Shown here: positions 41,201-56,200 of the stretch, piece after piece | Numbering within the stretch: position 1 is the first letter of the stretch | How the letters are laid out: each line of letters begins with the position of its first letter | Origin: Homalodisca vitripennis | Lineage: Eukaryota; Arthropoda; Insecta; Hemiptera; Cicadellidae | NCBI RefSeq assembly: GCF_021130785.1 | Contig: NC_060213.1 | Span: 112,755,501-112,819,500, forward strand | Direction: 5' to 3' | Length of the DNA stretch: 64,000 bases | The notes under the pieces: generated by a model | What the model was told of the DNA's origin: nothing | The model's input: the letters and a program-made list of their open reading frames with translations, nothing else | Database searches by the model: none | Translations under genes and position numbers: made by a program

Positions 41201-44200
41201 AATATAACTTGTGTTCAGGTAATGTTGCAACAGTGCTGCCAACTCTTGATTTTCAATAAACTAAAAGTATTTCAACTGATGCTGTATTTTTTAAATCTTG
41301 TTTCTCAACCTACAATGATGTTTTAAATGTTTTGTAACTATTTACTTGACTGAAAAAAAAAACATCTTGAAATGTTTTGTTTTTACAAAGAACATTCATT
41401 TAATAAACAGATATTGCATTTTCTGTCTTATTTAAAAACAATTTAAACTCGTTTGTCGTATTTTTTGTTGACTTAATCAAACATTAATTTTTTAAACTTT
41501 GTGTTTGTTTATTATTGGCTTATTTTATATCATTCTTTTCAAATTTATCCAAAGCAAACTTGAGATAAAGGTATCATTAATTTAACAACTGAGACAGATG
41601 TCAATTCTCTGTGGTTGGTTGGTTAGTGCAGATCTATTGTGACTTGTATTCTTTAGTTCAGTTTTAAAAATTAGTTTGTATTAACTGCAAATTTTGAAGA
41701 CAGTGAGTATGGAGTTGACACAGAATGGACTTATGCGTGTCACAACTCTAAGTCCATTGTGACACTCTAATGATTTGTATATTGTAACTTACATTATAGT
41801 TCTAGTTATTCACCTAAGGAAGAGATCAGATTGCAGATCTCAAAACGCAGTGTTACTGGTTTTTGTATCACTAAACAATTACTCTTAATTGTAATAAAAT
41901 ATGGCTAGTATTTTGTTGAAGTCTGATAAATCTGACAAAGAACCTAACTTTTTAGAAGCAGCGTAGTAGTGGACACATTGGTTGAAGAATTCAGAAACTC
42001 CTTTGATTCTTCTACAAACAATGCTTCTAAATCTTGCGTATTCAGTTATGTAAGTGAATATGAAAACTGTAGTAAGGCAATGGACCTCGACAGTTATTTG
42101 TGTCAGTCAGAGTAGAACTCACCAAAACGTTGTAGGCTCCATCAAGTTTGAGTTTTTGAGGTACTTTGAAAATTCCAATGAATTCAAATTCCAATGAATT
42201 CTTTTTCAACTCTGAACACATGCTCAAAAATCATATTTAAATTGTGTATGTAAAAATAGCTAGCCAAGCTTTTGAAAAATTTTCCCAGACATTTTAAGCT
42301 TGTTCAACAAATTTTAAACTGCAATCTCTTTCTCATAGGAGGGAATTCACATCTCTTTTTTCAATGTTATAAGCAATTCATATTTTAATATAGAAACTTA
42401 AGTTAGTTTCTGCTGTAAAACATGGACAAAAGTTAAAAAAGTGAAGAAAACAGGCCAAATGCCACATTGGTTGATCTGATCACTCAGCTTTCTTTGTTTG
42501 GAGGTTATTTTTGACGATGGAAGGATTGTGAAGGAAACAGGATTTTTCCGGACATTTGCCATCGTTCAGTGAAACAAGAAATCAATAACACTACGTTTCG
42601 AGATCTGCAATCTGAACGATGGCAAATGTCCGGAAAAATCCTGTTTCCTTCACTCAGCTTTGGGATAGTATCTACACCCCATTGCTTTATAAGAATGTGA
42701 AACAATTTGAGTTTGTTATGAATAAATAAATAAATGAAAATGTCTTTATTTATCCCACACCTCTCAGTTTACACTGTTTTTCAAAATAACTGTCATCAAC
42801 TAATCATAAGTTAACACAGCGTTGATATCACAATTTCTATTTTATAACTAAAAACACAACAATAAAGTTTAAAAAGTTCTGAAAAAATAAACAATAAAAA
42901 ACAAGTAAACAATAACGAGTTGTGTAATAACTGCTAATAATAGCTAAGTTTTGTGTAAATAACTCGGTTGCTTCACCATGCTAAGAGATCATGTCTAAAA
43001 CATCGTACTGCACTCAAATGTGCACTTGATGAGACAATGAGAATACCTCTTCACCAAGATTACATTATTTTTTGTAGTCAACATGTTTATTATGTCAAAA
43101 TAATGTAGAGTTCATTTTGAGCTTCTTCGTCACCAACGTTTCTCGTATCTCTTCGGATAAACATGACACTAAATTCCAGGAGTCAAGTCCGTGAGAGCGT
43201 CAAATTTGTGATGTTAACAGCCCTTCACATTGTTTCATTTATAGACGATTTAACTTCATTCTCACTTACCTTCATAAATTCAAAATGAGCCTGAAGATTA
43301 TTAAACATATCAAGTAAAAATACATTTTTTGTAATCCTTATCGACCAAATAGAACTATTCCACTTCTACAAATTACTTATCTATCTCTTAAACTTTTAAG
43401 ACAGGTGGGATATTTCCAGATTCATTAAAACCATGGACATCCAGATTTGTGTTGAACTTTCCCAGTCAATAAAAAAACTTAAGATGAAACAATAAAACCT
43501 TTTTGAATGGAAAAGGAGAGGATATTTTTTTAACAAAAATTAATCAGCACCATAAGAACAGTGTCAATATCAAATGTACATTAGTAATGTAGACTGGACA
43601 GCAGTTTACAAAATATGAACAAAAAGAATCTGTTGTACAACACAGCTCTACCTTTATACAAATTATGGTTAGGTGTTGACATCGCTCCTATTTAATTTGA
43701 AAAAATATTTTAAAATAAATGTATTAAAGATACTATTTATGGGTTTACATATTTAAATACAGATATTATATAATGTTTAATGGGTTTTGAACCATAATAG
43801 ATGTTTCTAAGAATAAAAACCTAACATTAGTTAGTTCTTTGTTTAAAGTTTGTTACTGACGATGGAAGGTTTGAAAAGATAACAGGGTTTTGGATATTGG
43901 ACATCATCATATGTTACAAAAGGTATAACACAATAAAGGTATAACCACAATGTTTCGTGGTTTGGAATCTGTCCTCTTCATAAGGTTGGGAAGAATTAAT
44001 ACATACAAAAATAAAGAACAAAAAGAAGAAAAGAAGGGAAAGAAAAGGGTTCAAACATACCCGAAAACTGCGTGGAGTTCTTTTTATTCTTTGTTTTTGT
44101 ATGTATTAATACCTCACCCATCTGACGAAGAGGAAAGAGTCCAATCCGCAAAATGTTGTGTTATACCATTATTAATTCTTAGTTAAGACTAATATTTTTA

Positions 44201-47200
44201 GCTACATTAGAATGACAGTGGAAAACCCACTCCACAAAAAAACACATTATTTTCAACTTTGTTAGTTCTGGCTTTAATAATGTATGGATAATCATGGTTT
44301 ACCTCACTGACAACATTTATAAATATTTAATTCCATGGAGAAAGATGTATTAAAAATAATTTATGGATTTAATTTCAAAGAAAATTTGAATACAATACGA
44401 TTATTAGCGATTATTCCTCTAGCTTTTGTTGGCTTTGTAAATATGTAAATTATTATTAGATGTTATTACCATATAGCATTAAAAATCGTATAAAAATTAT
44501 ATTTCATCAAACTGTTCATTATGTTGTTAGAGAACCTATTATGCATACTGTTATTTAAGCATTGGATTCTGAAATTTCTTTAAAGTTATTTACAAGTTTA
44601 TAACTTAATTGGAATAACATAATAAGAGCTGAAAAGTGAATGAATTGATATAATATTTCTTAAAGTTTTACAAGAATTTGCTATTGATAAAAAATTATTA
44701 CAATGGAAAGGTCTTTAGTTGGGTATTTATGACTGATTAGACTATTAAAGTTGTATGGTACTTTGTAGGATTGTGTATACAACTCTGATTGTAAAGTTGT
44801 ATGGTATTTTGTAGCATTGTGTATACAACTCTGATTGTAAAGTTGTATGGTATTTTGTAGCATTGTGTATACAACTCTGATTGTAAAGTTGTATGGTATT
44901 TTGTAGCATTGTGTATACAAATCTGATTGTAAAGTTGTATGGTATTTTGTAGCATTGTGTATACAAATCTGATTGTAAAGTTGTATGGTATTTTGTAGCA
45001 TTGTGTATACAACTCTGATTGTAAAGTTGTATGGTATTTTGTAGCATTGTGTATACAACTCTGATTGTAATGTTGTATGGTATTTTGTAACATTGTGTAT
45101 ACAACTCTGATTGTAAAGTTGTATGATATTTTGTAGCATTGTGTATACAACTCTGATTGAGTCTATCAGTATGTTTTACAAAACACTCAGAGATTCACAT
45201 CTCTGGCGGAGATGCTAACTTGTTAAAAGTCCATTAGTCACATATACCAAAAAATTAATCCGCCTAAACATAACCCAGTTTTAAGATTCAATATTACAGT
45301 TTTCATGATCAAAATATTTGTTAATTTTTATATTGGTTTTAATTTAAGTTAAAAACAATTTATTCACAACTTTAAAATAAATGAAAAATAAATAAAATGA
45401 TACCATGCTTTAAAAAGTTATTTTGACAAGTAAGAAAGTCACTAAAAACATGTTTATGTGGTGTGTACGAGGTCCAATCAAAAAGTATCCGACCTCGTCG
45501 TGTATCGTGGCTTCTGCTGCCAATAATGAGATAAGATTTGTTGCGACAATAGTTCGTACTATGATAAGGAAAGTTACAAAGTCTTATCTTGATCCCCCGA
45601 CTGGTTCGCCGGAGACGGGTCAGTATGTACTGATAAGTCAAGTGCGCGTATCGGTTTTCTCTAACTGTGAAGATGACGGAAAAAAGTGGAACAACGTTAT
45701 TGCATTAAATTTTGCGTGAAACTCGGAGAAAAACAAAGTGAGACCATTCGGAAAATTCAGCTAGCATTCGAAAATGAGGCAATGAGTGTTACGCAGATTA
45801 AAGAGTGGTATAACCGTTTCAAAAGTGGTCGAACCTCGGCAGAAAGTGACGCGCGTTCGGGCCGACCAAAAACAAGTCGAACTCCGGAAATCATCGAGAA
45901 AGCAAAAGTTTTGATCTGTGAAAATCGTCGAATGACTGTGGAGGAAGTAAGTACTGAGTTAGATGTCAGTTTCGGATCAGCTGAAGCAATTTTAACGGAT
46001 AACTTGGGATTGCGCCGGGTAGCCGCAAAATTTGTGCCAAAATTGCTGACAGACGAGCAGAAGCAACGGCGATTGGATGTTGCCGAGGACATGCTGCAAT
46101 GTTGTGAGGATGATGCGGACTTTTTGACATCGATAATAACTGGAGACGAAGGTTGGGTCTATGGATATGACCCTGAGACCAAATTTCAGTCATCACAATG
46201 GCAGTCTCCCTAGGATCCTCGGCCAAAAAAAGCAAGGCAAGTTCGAAGCAATGTCAAAGTGATGCTTTTTTTTTCGACCACCGTGGAGTTGTGCACCATG
46301 AATATGCCCCTGAGGGTCAAACTGTGAATGCACAGTACTATTTAAGTGTCCAACGTCGTCTCCGAGATGCGATTCGCCGCAAAAGACCTGACTTGTGGGC
46401 GTCTCAAAATTGGCGGCTACACCACGACAATGCGCCAGCTCATTCTTCCCAGCTCATTCTTCCCAGCTCATTCAAACTTTTTTGGCGAAACACGGCACTC
46501 CGCAAGTTCCTCAGCTTCCGTACTCTCCAGATATGGCTCCATGCGATTTTTGGCTCTTCCCCCACCTCAAAAAACCATTGAAAGGCACCAGATTTGAAAG
46601 TCGAGAAGCAATTATGAAAAAAACGACGGCTGATCTCATGGCGATGCCGAAAAATGATTTTCAAGACAGCTTCCAGAAGTGGAAACGTCGCTGGAATCGT
46701 GTTGCTTCTCAGGGTGCTTATTTTGAAGAAAATTAACGCCAGCTTTTTTCAGGTAACTTCAGTTTTATGTTGCACCAAAAGGTAGGATACTTTTTGATTG
46801 GACCTCGTAAAACATTTTGGCCATTATTATTGAAAAATCGTCTCAGCACTGCATGTCACCATAATTTTGTCAGTGACCAGCAATATATTAAACTTGAAAA
46901 ATTCTTTGCCATATCTTGACTATTACTGGATTGCCAAATGATTTAATGTTTGTGTATTAGGATTGTGCTCTTGACCAACAGAAAAAGAGATAAACCATGA
47001 CTGGCTTAACTACCGTATTGTGAAAGGAAATTTGTAACCAGATAAGAATTTCTCCATCTGTGAATACATTGGGACAAGTGTTCTGTTGATAACCTTTTCC
47101 TTTGTTCCTCACATAACAATAGATTGACACATTTTGTGAGGCACCCAAAAGACTAGTGAGAGGTATTGCTAATTTAACACAAAATAAAAAAAAATGGATT

Positions 47201-50200
47201 ATGCTAGTTTTAATCAAACCTCTTACTTACTTTTATAAGAATCGTTCCTAAATGTTTTTTATTTTGTTTGTAAAGATTGTTTAACAATGAACAATGTATG
47301 TTACTGAACATATGTGAACACATATTATTTCCGCACAGGCCAACTTCAATTTTTTTTCCATAAATTAGTGGTGTTTTTGAGAAATTAAATAAAACAGTTT
47401 CCTTTTTAACTATGTGTTTGATCTATTACAACATAGAACAGACAATAACACATTAACTGGATGCTCTGTCAAATCCTGTTTGCTGAAATTTAGGTAACAA
47501 ATAAGGAAGCCAAAATGTCAGTAAAAATTATCCCACTCAGGGACCACATGGCCAGCTTAATTGTCAAACATTCTTGTAGACTGATAAACAAAATCTATGT
47601 TGATAAAATAGACCCAAATGGTTGTAAGAGACAATAAAACAACATCGGGTTCACATCAACAACAGTTGACGTTGGTGCTTTCAACTATATCTAATGTCAG
47701 TCATTAGAGAGAGTTTGACACATCAACTATGTTTGGGACTGGGCTGGGCTGTAGCGACAGTTTTTATACATCTCAATAATGAACGAATTAAAAAGCCTCT
47801 GTACAAAAATCAAATACAAGTTACAGACACTGATTTACTAGATAGTTTTGCTTTGCATTGTTGAATCTTGCCTAAAATAAGATCAGCAAGCAGGCACCCA
47901 AAAACAGAGATCAGAGCATGGCAGTTGAACATAGGGTATAATATTTTAAGCAATATTGACCACGTAGTAAGACATTTTAATGAATACTTCATTTCGACTG
48001 CTCAATACTTTTCACTTGACAAATGTAGACAAGTTACTCAAAATTATTCAGTGCCTAAAATCTTCTTCGGCTGGAGTAGATGAAGTGTCATCAATAATGA
48101 TAAAAACTTGTAACCAAGAACTGTGTCTTCTACTAAGTAACTTAATTAACAAATCCTTGACTCAGGAGCTTTCCCAAAAAAAAAAATAAACAAAAACAAC
48201 ACAAGTTTTTACATAAAAATGTAACAAACTTGAATTACAAAATTTATTACCTATACCCCTTGTGCCAACATTTTAGAGAAAATTTATTTTTATTTATTTG
48301 AGGGAAATCCTTGTTACAAACAATTTACAAAATGATAAATAGCAACACAAGGATTGGCAACAAATTTAAACAAGCTCTAACAATAAGATATTTAAAGTCA
48401 AAAATAATAGTAATAGATATTCTACAATTTCTAATAATGGCAGTATACGGCCAATGAATCCAAAAAGTTATATAAGATTAAAAAATAGATTATCGAATAA
48501 GTAAAAAGAAAAATAGAACTGAAAAGACTTCTAAATCAATTAACAAATAACAAACTTCTTACGGAAAGGTAACATGGTTTTCTAGCTGGACGCTCCACCA
48601 CAACAGCAGTTACTGATTGAGTAGAACACATAGTTAACAACATCAAAGATGAGAAAAATGTCATCAGTACTCTCCTTGATCTAAGTAAGGGATTTGATTG
48701 CTTAAAACATTGTTTGGTCCTTGTCAAAATAAGTTCTTTGGGTTTCAAGAGCACCGCAGTGGTTCAAGAGTTACTTGAGTGGAAACAGTGATAGTACAGA
48801 AAATAATCAAAGGAATAACAAGAACAGCAATATCGCTGCCACTAGTCATGACTCCATACAACTTGGTGTTCTTCAAAGTTCTGTAATGAGTCCCATTTTA
48901 TTTACTAGGGACGTAACTAATTACATTGACTCATACTGTTATCCAATCATGTATGCAGATGACACTATTCCGATTAATTCTCATAAATCGACTGAGCTCC
49001 TTGAGATCAACACTTATATAGCAATTAACATAGCTCATCAATATTGCATTGAAAATAACTGGGTTTTTAATCAAACAAAACCTCAACACATCATATTTGG
49101 AAACAAGGACATAATACCATACGTTCAAATTTCTCAAAATACAAAACACCGTGAACGAATACTAGATGAGCGTCTCTCTTGGAATTTTCACATTGATAAT
49201 TTGTGTCATCAGCTCTGTACTGCATTGTTCGCCGTAAGAAGAATAAAATCTGTAAGTACTCCGGAAGCCACAAGAATAGATTATACTTTGATACTTACTT
49301 ACTTACTTGATACTTTTGTTTCCGCAGGAAGTTGGCCCATCTTAGGGCTTCTGCAGGTCCAAAACTGCCCTGTATAGGAGGGACAGTGTTTAGGGTAGGG
49401 TGGGGTGTTCCAGCCCTTTACAATGATCAAAAAATTGTTCCATGCTATAGAAGGATTGATCTATTAGGAAATTTTTTAGCTCACTCTTGAATTTTTTGTT
49501 ACAATTGATTGTTCTTATTATTAGTGGTAAAACTTGATAAATTTTTAGTCCAGAGAAATTTGTTTTTTTTTTCAAAAAGAGTAAGCCTATGTTGCATTGA
49601 GAAATTGTTCTTAAATCTAGTATTGTAATTATGACTATTGTTTATAAATTCTAAGTTTTGAGATTTTATGTACCAGGCACATTCATAAATATATAGACAT
49701 GGAACTGTTAATATTTTTAGGTTTTATATTTAAAATCTTCAAGACCATGCTCAGAGACTAAGAAAAAATCAGGTTTATTGTCATCCAAAAATATTTCAGT
49801 TTGTGTTATTTTTTCAAGAATGCCCCTTATGTTTAGGTGAATTACTTTACAGGACCCTGTTATATTGTTAGATGAAGCTTTTTTCCCCAATTTAGCCTTC
49901 TGTCCCGTCGTGGGATATATCGGCTTGTGGTTATCTATGTGTTTTCCAGGGTCATGTCTATTTTTGCGTTTTTTTCATCCAGTGCTTTTTTTGGACTGAC
50001 TAGTGAGAGATAGTTAATTATTAGGTCGTTTAGGACATCCTTGCCCGTTTTATTAAGGTGTAGGCCATGTCTAGTAAAGCAAGTCCTATCTAACATTGAA
50101 TTTATGTTTAGGAACGCCCAGTTATTTAGTTTACATTTATGTTGTATGATTTCGTTTTGTTTTTTTATTACTTCATTTCTGTCCGGGCTGTCGAATCTGT

Positions 50201-53200
50201 AGGGTGTTTCGACCCACAGCACCCTTCCCTTGAGCCCTTCTGCAAGATTGTCCAACCCGGAGCCCAGTTCCAAGTTTGTTTGGTTTGAAATGGCATTTGA
50301 CCCCCCAACCATGAGTACAAAATCAGAGTCCCCTGCCTGTTTGGTTACCTCACCCGCTCGGTCTATCATGGACATGAGAGAAGTACCAGGTTGCACATTT
50401 TCCAAAATTTGAAATTTATCCCCAATTTTTGACCCTCTCAGCCGGTCACCACAGCCCCTCCCATGACTGTCTGAAACCAACCTAACCACACATTCCGGCC
50501 GGCGAGCCCTCCCAACATTCGCACTAGCTACACACTATAATTATCACACACTATTGGAAACCAGAGTCTGATATGGAATTATACTTTGGGGGGCATCCTC
50601 AAATAATAACCTCCAGTGAGTAATGATTACTTAAATGAGCATTAAGACTGATGGCTGATATTGTACCAAGAGATAGCTGTAGTAGAGCGTACAAACATCA
50701 CAATATACTCACCATCACATCTCTTTATATACTAAAAGTTATCAGCGTGCAAAAACCAACATGGTTGAACAACAAGAAATGGGTTTGACTTCAACCTATC
50801 TGTGCACAAGACTCTTCTATTTCCAAAAAATCCATTGAACGCTGGGGCAAGACTGTATAGAGCGCTAACTATCCATTTTAAAGAGAGTAGAAGAAAAAAA
50901 GCTCAAGAAATAACTACGTTACTAGCTTGTAAATAAATTAATTACACCATCGTTTGAGTTCCTGGACCATGCGAATAGTCGTGACAACAGCTTTGGACAA
51001 CAGACAAGGGAATAAAGAACTGCCAAAACCGGATAATGTTATTAATTTTATCACACAAATTATTGAATATTTTCTATTGTGTTTTATTTACACCTATTCT
51101 AAACTGAAAATCTAACAGCCGCCAAATAACGGCAATAGGAATGTTGAAGACCAGAGAGAGGAAGCAGTTCTTTACTGCTTACAACTGCATGAAAAAAGCT
51201 AAAGTTGACATCTTTAAGAAAAAAGCCACCACCAAAAAAAAGCCCACATAAGCTGATCAAGAGATTTTGATTTTGACAACATTACTTCAGAAGCACACAG
51301 CTCTGACAAAGATGTTGCAAGCAGCGCCTCATGAAACCATAACGAGTTATATGATAATTTAGATTCACACGAATGACATGTGGATGCTTTTGACACAGTC
51401 CAGTAATCCATATGTTTCTATTTTCTTTGTGCACAGAGAGAGTGCACTTTAAAAGAAGTTTATTCAAACATAATCTAATTAAATACTAACCAATTCAAAA
51501 TTTCACGGAAATCGCAGTACAAATGCTACTTAGAATATACCACTTAAACACTCCCTTAGTTTAAATTATTAGCTGGATTGAGAAGTGCTCTAGTGCACCA
51601 CCGTTCCACAGGTATTTTGAAAACAGCTGTCCTCCTCTTATACAAAACAGTAATCTGACCCCAGGCATTACTCTACCCATTTAGAATGACAGAGCAATAG
51701 CAATAGGATGATATCCGAATGAAATCTAGCAACTCGCCAAGTATCACAATAGCAATGTTGAAAGCGAGAGAAAGGCACTCTTACACTCTCTATTGCTTAC
51801 ACTTGCATGAAAAAAGCCAAAATGGACATTCTTGGGATAAAGCCATCACCAAACAAAAGCACACATAAAGTGATCAAACGATCTCAATTTCTGACTACAT
51901 TACAAACATACAGCTTTGACGAAGACGATAACAAGAAAGGAGCACAACATTTTGAAGCGCTTCTGGAATGCCAAAGAAAGCTTTTGATATCCGATAAAGG
52001 TACAAGAGAACATCTTCACCCACCTCTATTAATCCCAACTCGACGTTGAAGTTGAGGCGGAGGTAACGCCAACTCCCCAAGAAAGACATCTGAAGAATAA
52101 AATGTTTTAATAGAACTAAACTTCTTATCTTATTAATTGTGTAAATTTTAGAGTGACACACTGAATTTGGAAGTATAAATCTGTTTTGAGAATTTAAAGG
52201 TCCAAATATTCTGCTTACAAACTTCCCCAGACCCGTCCAACAATCATGCTGAAAGATTGAGTCCTTTACCTTATTTAGCTGAGCTCGGCCAACTAATTAA
52301 AAGTGTCAAAAGTTTCTTTACAACTATAATGGATAAGAAATGAGTCAACGATGATGCTAAGTTCTTCAATCGCAGTGCTGTAAAAATAAATTGCATCAAG
52401 TTTAAAATTACTGCTTTGATTCAAGATAATTTTGTTCACTTCTGATAAAACCACTGAAGAGATATTTTATTTATTTAATAAAATAGTTATGTCGTCTCAC
52501 ATTTATTTCAATCAAATGTGCCATTTCATGATATTTGAGACATTGGATTGATTGAAGCGACATTCAACTTAATAATGTAATTATTTGTTAAACTTAGTAC
52601 GGATATGGAATTTAGTATAACCGTATTGTTGTACTCGCATTAAAGGAAAATGTATATCGCGATTAGCTTAAAAAAAAAACAAGGACTGAATATATAAACA
52701 CAAGATGTGTGGCTTACCATCACCATCTGCTGCCTGTCGAGACCACTGGCGTCGGACCTTCGCACTCCAACTCTCCGCGGCCGATACACTCCTGCCTCGT
52801 TCCTTCTCTCGGAAGCTGCCAATCAGTACATAACGTTACACATAAATATTGTGTACACAAAACTTATATGTATTAGTCTAGAAAATGATGACTGTAATCT
52901 TGATGTCACAACAATGTTAAACAAAAACATTAAATTTAAAGCACTATTTTAAGTTCTTTTCATGTCTGTAGCTGAGTGAAACTTCTAAAAGGTAAACGAT
53001 CCACAGATTTGACTGTAAACTGTAAAGTCTTTCCGTGAGTCTGTACAAAGGTATTCTCCAAAATGATCACAAACTGTATCTGTAGAAAAAAGGGAGGAGG
53101 TTGGAGGCTGCAGATGTGAGTAAGGAGTAATGGGATTCATTATTCATTACTAGAATGTCCTGATTTACAACCTTAACAGTTGCTATTTTTCTTAATTTAC

Positions 53201-56200
53201 AGCGCTGGCAGGATGTGCAATGCCTATGAAGATGTTCGGAGAATGGTGTTTCCTGTTCACTATAGATCTTTTTTTTGGGAGGTCTGATCTAGAAGATTTG
53301 CCTCAAAACATTTGGGTTAAGATTTATATTCTGTTTAAGATTCAGTGGTTATTTAAATCTGTACCAACTCCTTTGAGGTTGGAATGTCCTAAAACTCATC
53401 TTCACTTACAACAATAGGTCACCTTCTGTAGTGACATCATTGCATTTGTCATCCTTCAAAACTACATCCATAGAGACCAGTTGGCTGAATAATTCCCCTG
53501 AATACAAACACTATCACTATTGATTCCCCAGGAGGGTTCACTAGTGGCTGGTTTATACCTTCTTGGTGAACATACACTGGCTACAGCAAAAATATCACAC
53601 ATCTGAAGAATCCTATGGATGTCTAGGAACAACGTATTATTAACCACAGATGTCGAGATATTGGGTATAACGATAGATCTACTTGACTGTAAAAGTAGAT
53701 GGAGCTGCCTTAGTGTTAAAGGCAATGCTAGCCTAAACATGAGATAGGACGTTTTCTTTCCCGCTTAGACAGGAAGAAGCTTGATTAGAGCTTGTCTCTG
53801 ATTCTTCAGTGAAATAGACAAATAACTCGCTATCCCTCCTTATGGGATTTTGACAGGAGGAGGTATCTACCACCACTCTTACCCATCCAGAACATCCTAT
53901 TACTCCGGAAGCAAGTGCAAAAGTCCTTTAGGACTACGTGTAACATAGTGTTTACTTAACTTCTTGTCCTAAATAAAAAGAAAAAAATACTAATATTGAG
54001 TTATTGGGGTAAAAGGATTCATCAACAGGTCTGTTTTATTGTGGAGGATAACTTTTGAAGTGGGTGGAGCTCCCTTAGTGAAAGGTTTTTGTAAGCCTAA
54101 TATGAGGGAGTACCATTCCCTGACAACTTTGACAAAAACAGGATGGAACAGAGACAGCCTCCTCTTCTTCCAAAGTGATATAACTGAGATTAATTTGAAC
54201 AAACTTAACGTGAACAAAAACATCCATCCAGTGAATATTTAGGTTTACACGGTCAGCTTTCATTTTATAAATGGATTTATATGCTTATTTTACTTGATAC
54301 TGCAACTGAGAATTGAGAATTTTTGCTAAGTCTATGAGAGATAATAATCTCTCTTGATCCAGAAGTCAGTGTTAATGACATGGTTCTAATATGTTCGAAA
54401 TTTATAAGTATTTTGCTTCCATATACCATTATTTAGAAGACAGCTGTAAGATGAACCTGAGATGGTGAATATACATAAATCGAGTGTTGATATTACTTTT
54501 ATACATTAAAATTCTTTAGTCTGTCATCAATACCTTAAAATCTTATTGAGCCTAATGATGGATTAACAGAATTCCTATGTTTAGTTATTCGTGTGCTTGT
54601 TTCATTGTTCAAATAGAGTTTATTGGTACGGCAGTTTCCTGCCATTTAGAAGGCAATGGTAGTCAATTCTAAAAGAGAACCCCTGAACCTCTCCAATTTT
54701 TAACCAATTTCTGTTGTAGACACTACAAAAAATATTTGAAAAGTTTGTACACTATTTATTTATGAGAGAGTTTGCCATCTTATCTCTCTACATTAACATG
54801 GCCTTTTGAGAAGTAATTTGACTTCCACAAACTTGACAACTGTTTGCAGTCGTCCGTCCTGCAGTTGAGCAAAGAGGTTAAGTTGACACTGTATATCTCA
54901 AAATTCAAAAGTGTTTGACAAGTTACCATACAATCTCTTTCATAGAGCTTCAATTTTATTGGATGTTCTCCTACTCTTAATTACTGGATCAAATCCTACT
55001 TTTTAGAAATAACATTTAGAGTAAGATATATTGGAGTACATTCTGAGTATTTTGCCAGTTCAGGAGTGCCTCAAGGCTCCAATTTCAGCCTTATTTTTTT
55101 CTTGTTGTATAATAATGACATAACATATACCCTGAACTGTGATATCTAGCATTTTACTGAAGGTATTTAATCTCTCTACCGATCAAAGGAGTGACATACC
55201 TTATAGTTCTGATAGCAGCTATCAATTCTGATGTACACCAAGCTAAAATTAATTGGATTCCAATTTAATCTTCTCTCATCATGTAAGCAGTATTATTTCA
55301 AAAGCTAGAAGGAACTTAATCTTGTGATTTGGATCATCCTACTATTTGAAAAACAAAGATTCTTTTATGATGCTTTGAAGGTCTTGGACTGAAGCTACTT
55401 ACAAGAAAGCTACTATATACAGATAACTCTACAACTATATCTCGTACTCACATGAATACAGGTTCATGCTGGTCATCGGAATTGTCCAAATCAACCCATT
55501 CATCACTTGTCTCGCTGCCTCCAGTCATCTGGTACACTCCACCTGTAAATAGTGACACCAACTTATAGACACAGGCTTACCAACTCACATGTGTACTGCA
55601 TAGTAACATATTTAGAGATAATCTGAAATGTGTTAGACACGACTCCCTCGTGTTTTATTTAATAGAAAGAACAAGATTAATCCATGAATTGAAATTTGAA
55701 ATTTTTAAATGTCAATATATTTATCATGAAATGAACTGCGACTTAATAAAAGTAATATAAATGAAACTAATAAAACTACAATCACACTGATTACCACAAT
55801 CCCATTATTAGTGTAAATTTTTTTCAGAAATTAGGTGCACTGTTCTTATTTTACAGTAAAAAAAATACAAATTAAAATGAATCAATACAAATGTTCTAAA
55901 GTTGTAATAGTCTCATATCAATTTCAATTGTACGCCTATGTACCAAAAAATATTAAAAAAGAAATTGTAAGTTGTCTATTCAATTAAATACAAAAATGAC
56001 TGACCATTTTTAAATGCATCAAGTAAATCTCTTAGAATGGAATTATATATTTTTTATAGCAGTTCAATAACACATATTAGACATTTATATTATTGTATTG
56101 TTTTACAGAAGTCCAGTTTGATCTACATTTTGCTGAAAGCCGATATTAAACAAGTAGCAAGAATGTAATGAATGTATGGTGGTGCACCCTGATGGCAAGA

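Noticed and set aside
44681..45150. Three overlapping minus-strand ORFs of 119-152 codons
   Set aside because: They are one 46-bp minisatellite read in three frames; no codon bias, no domain.
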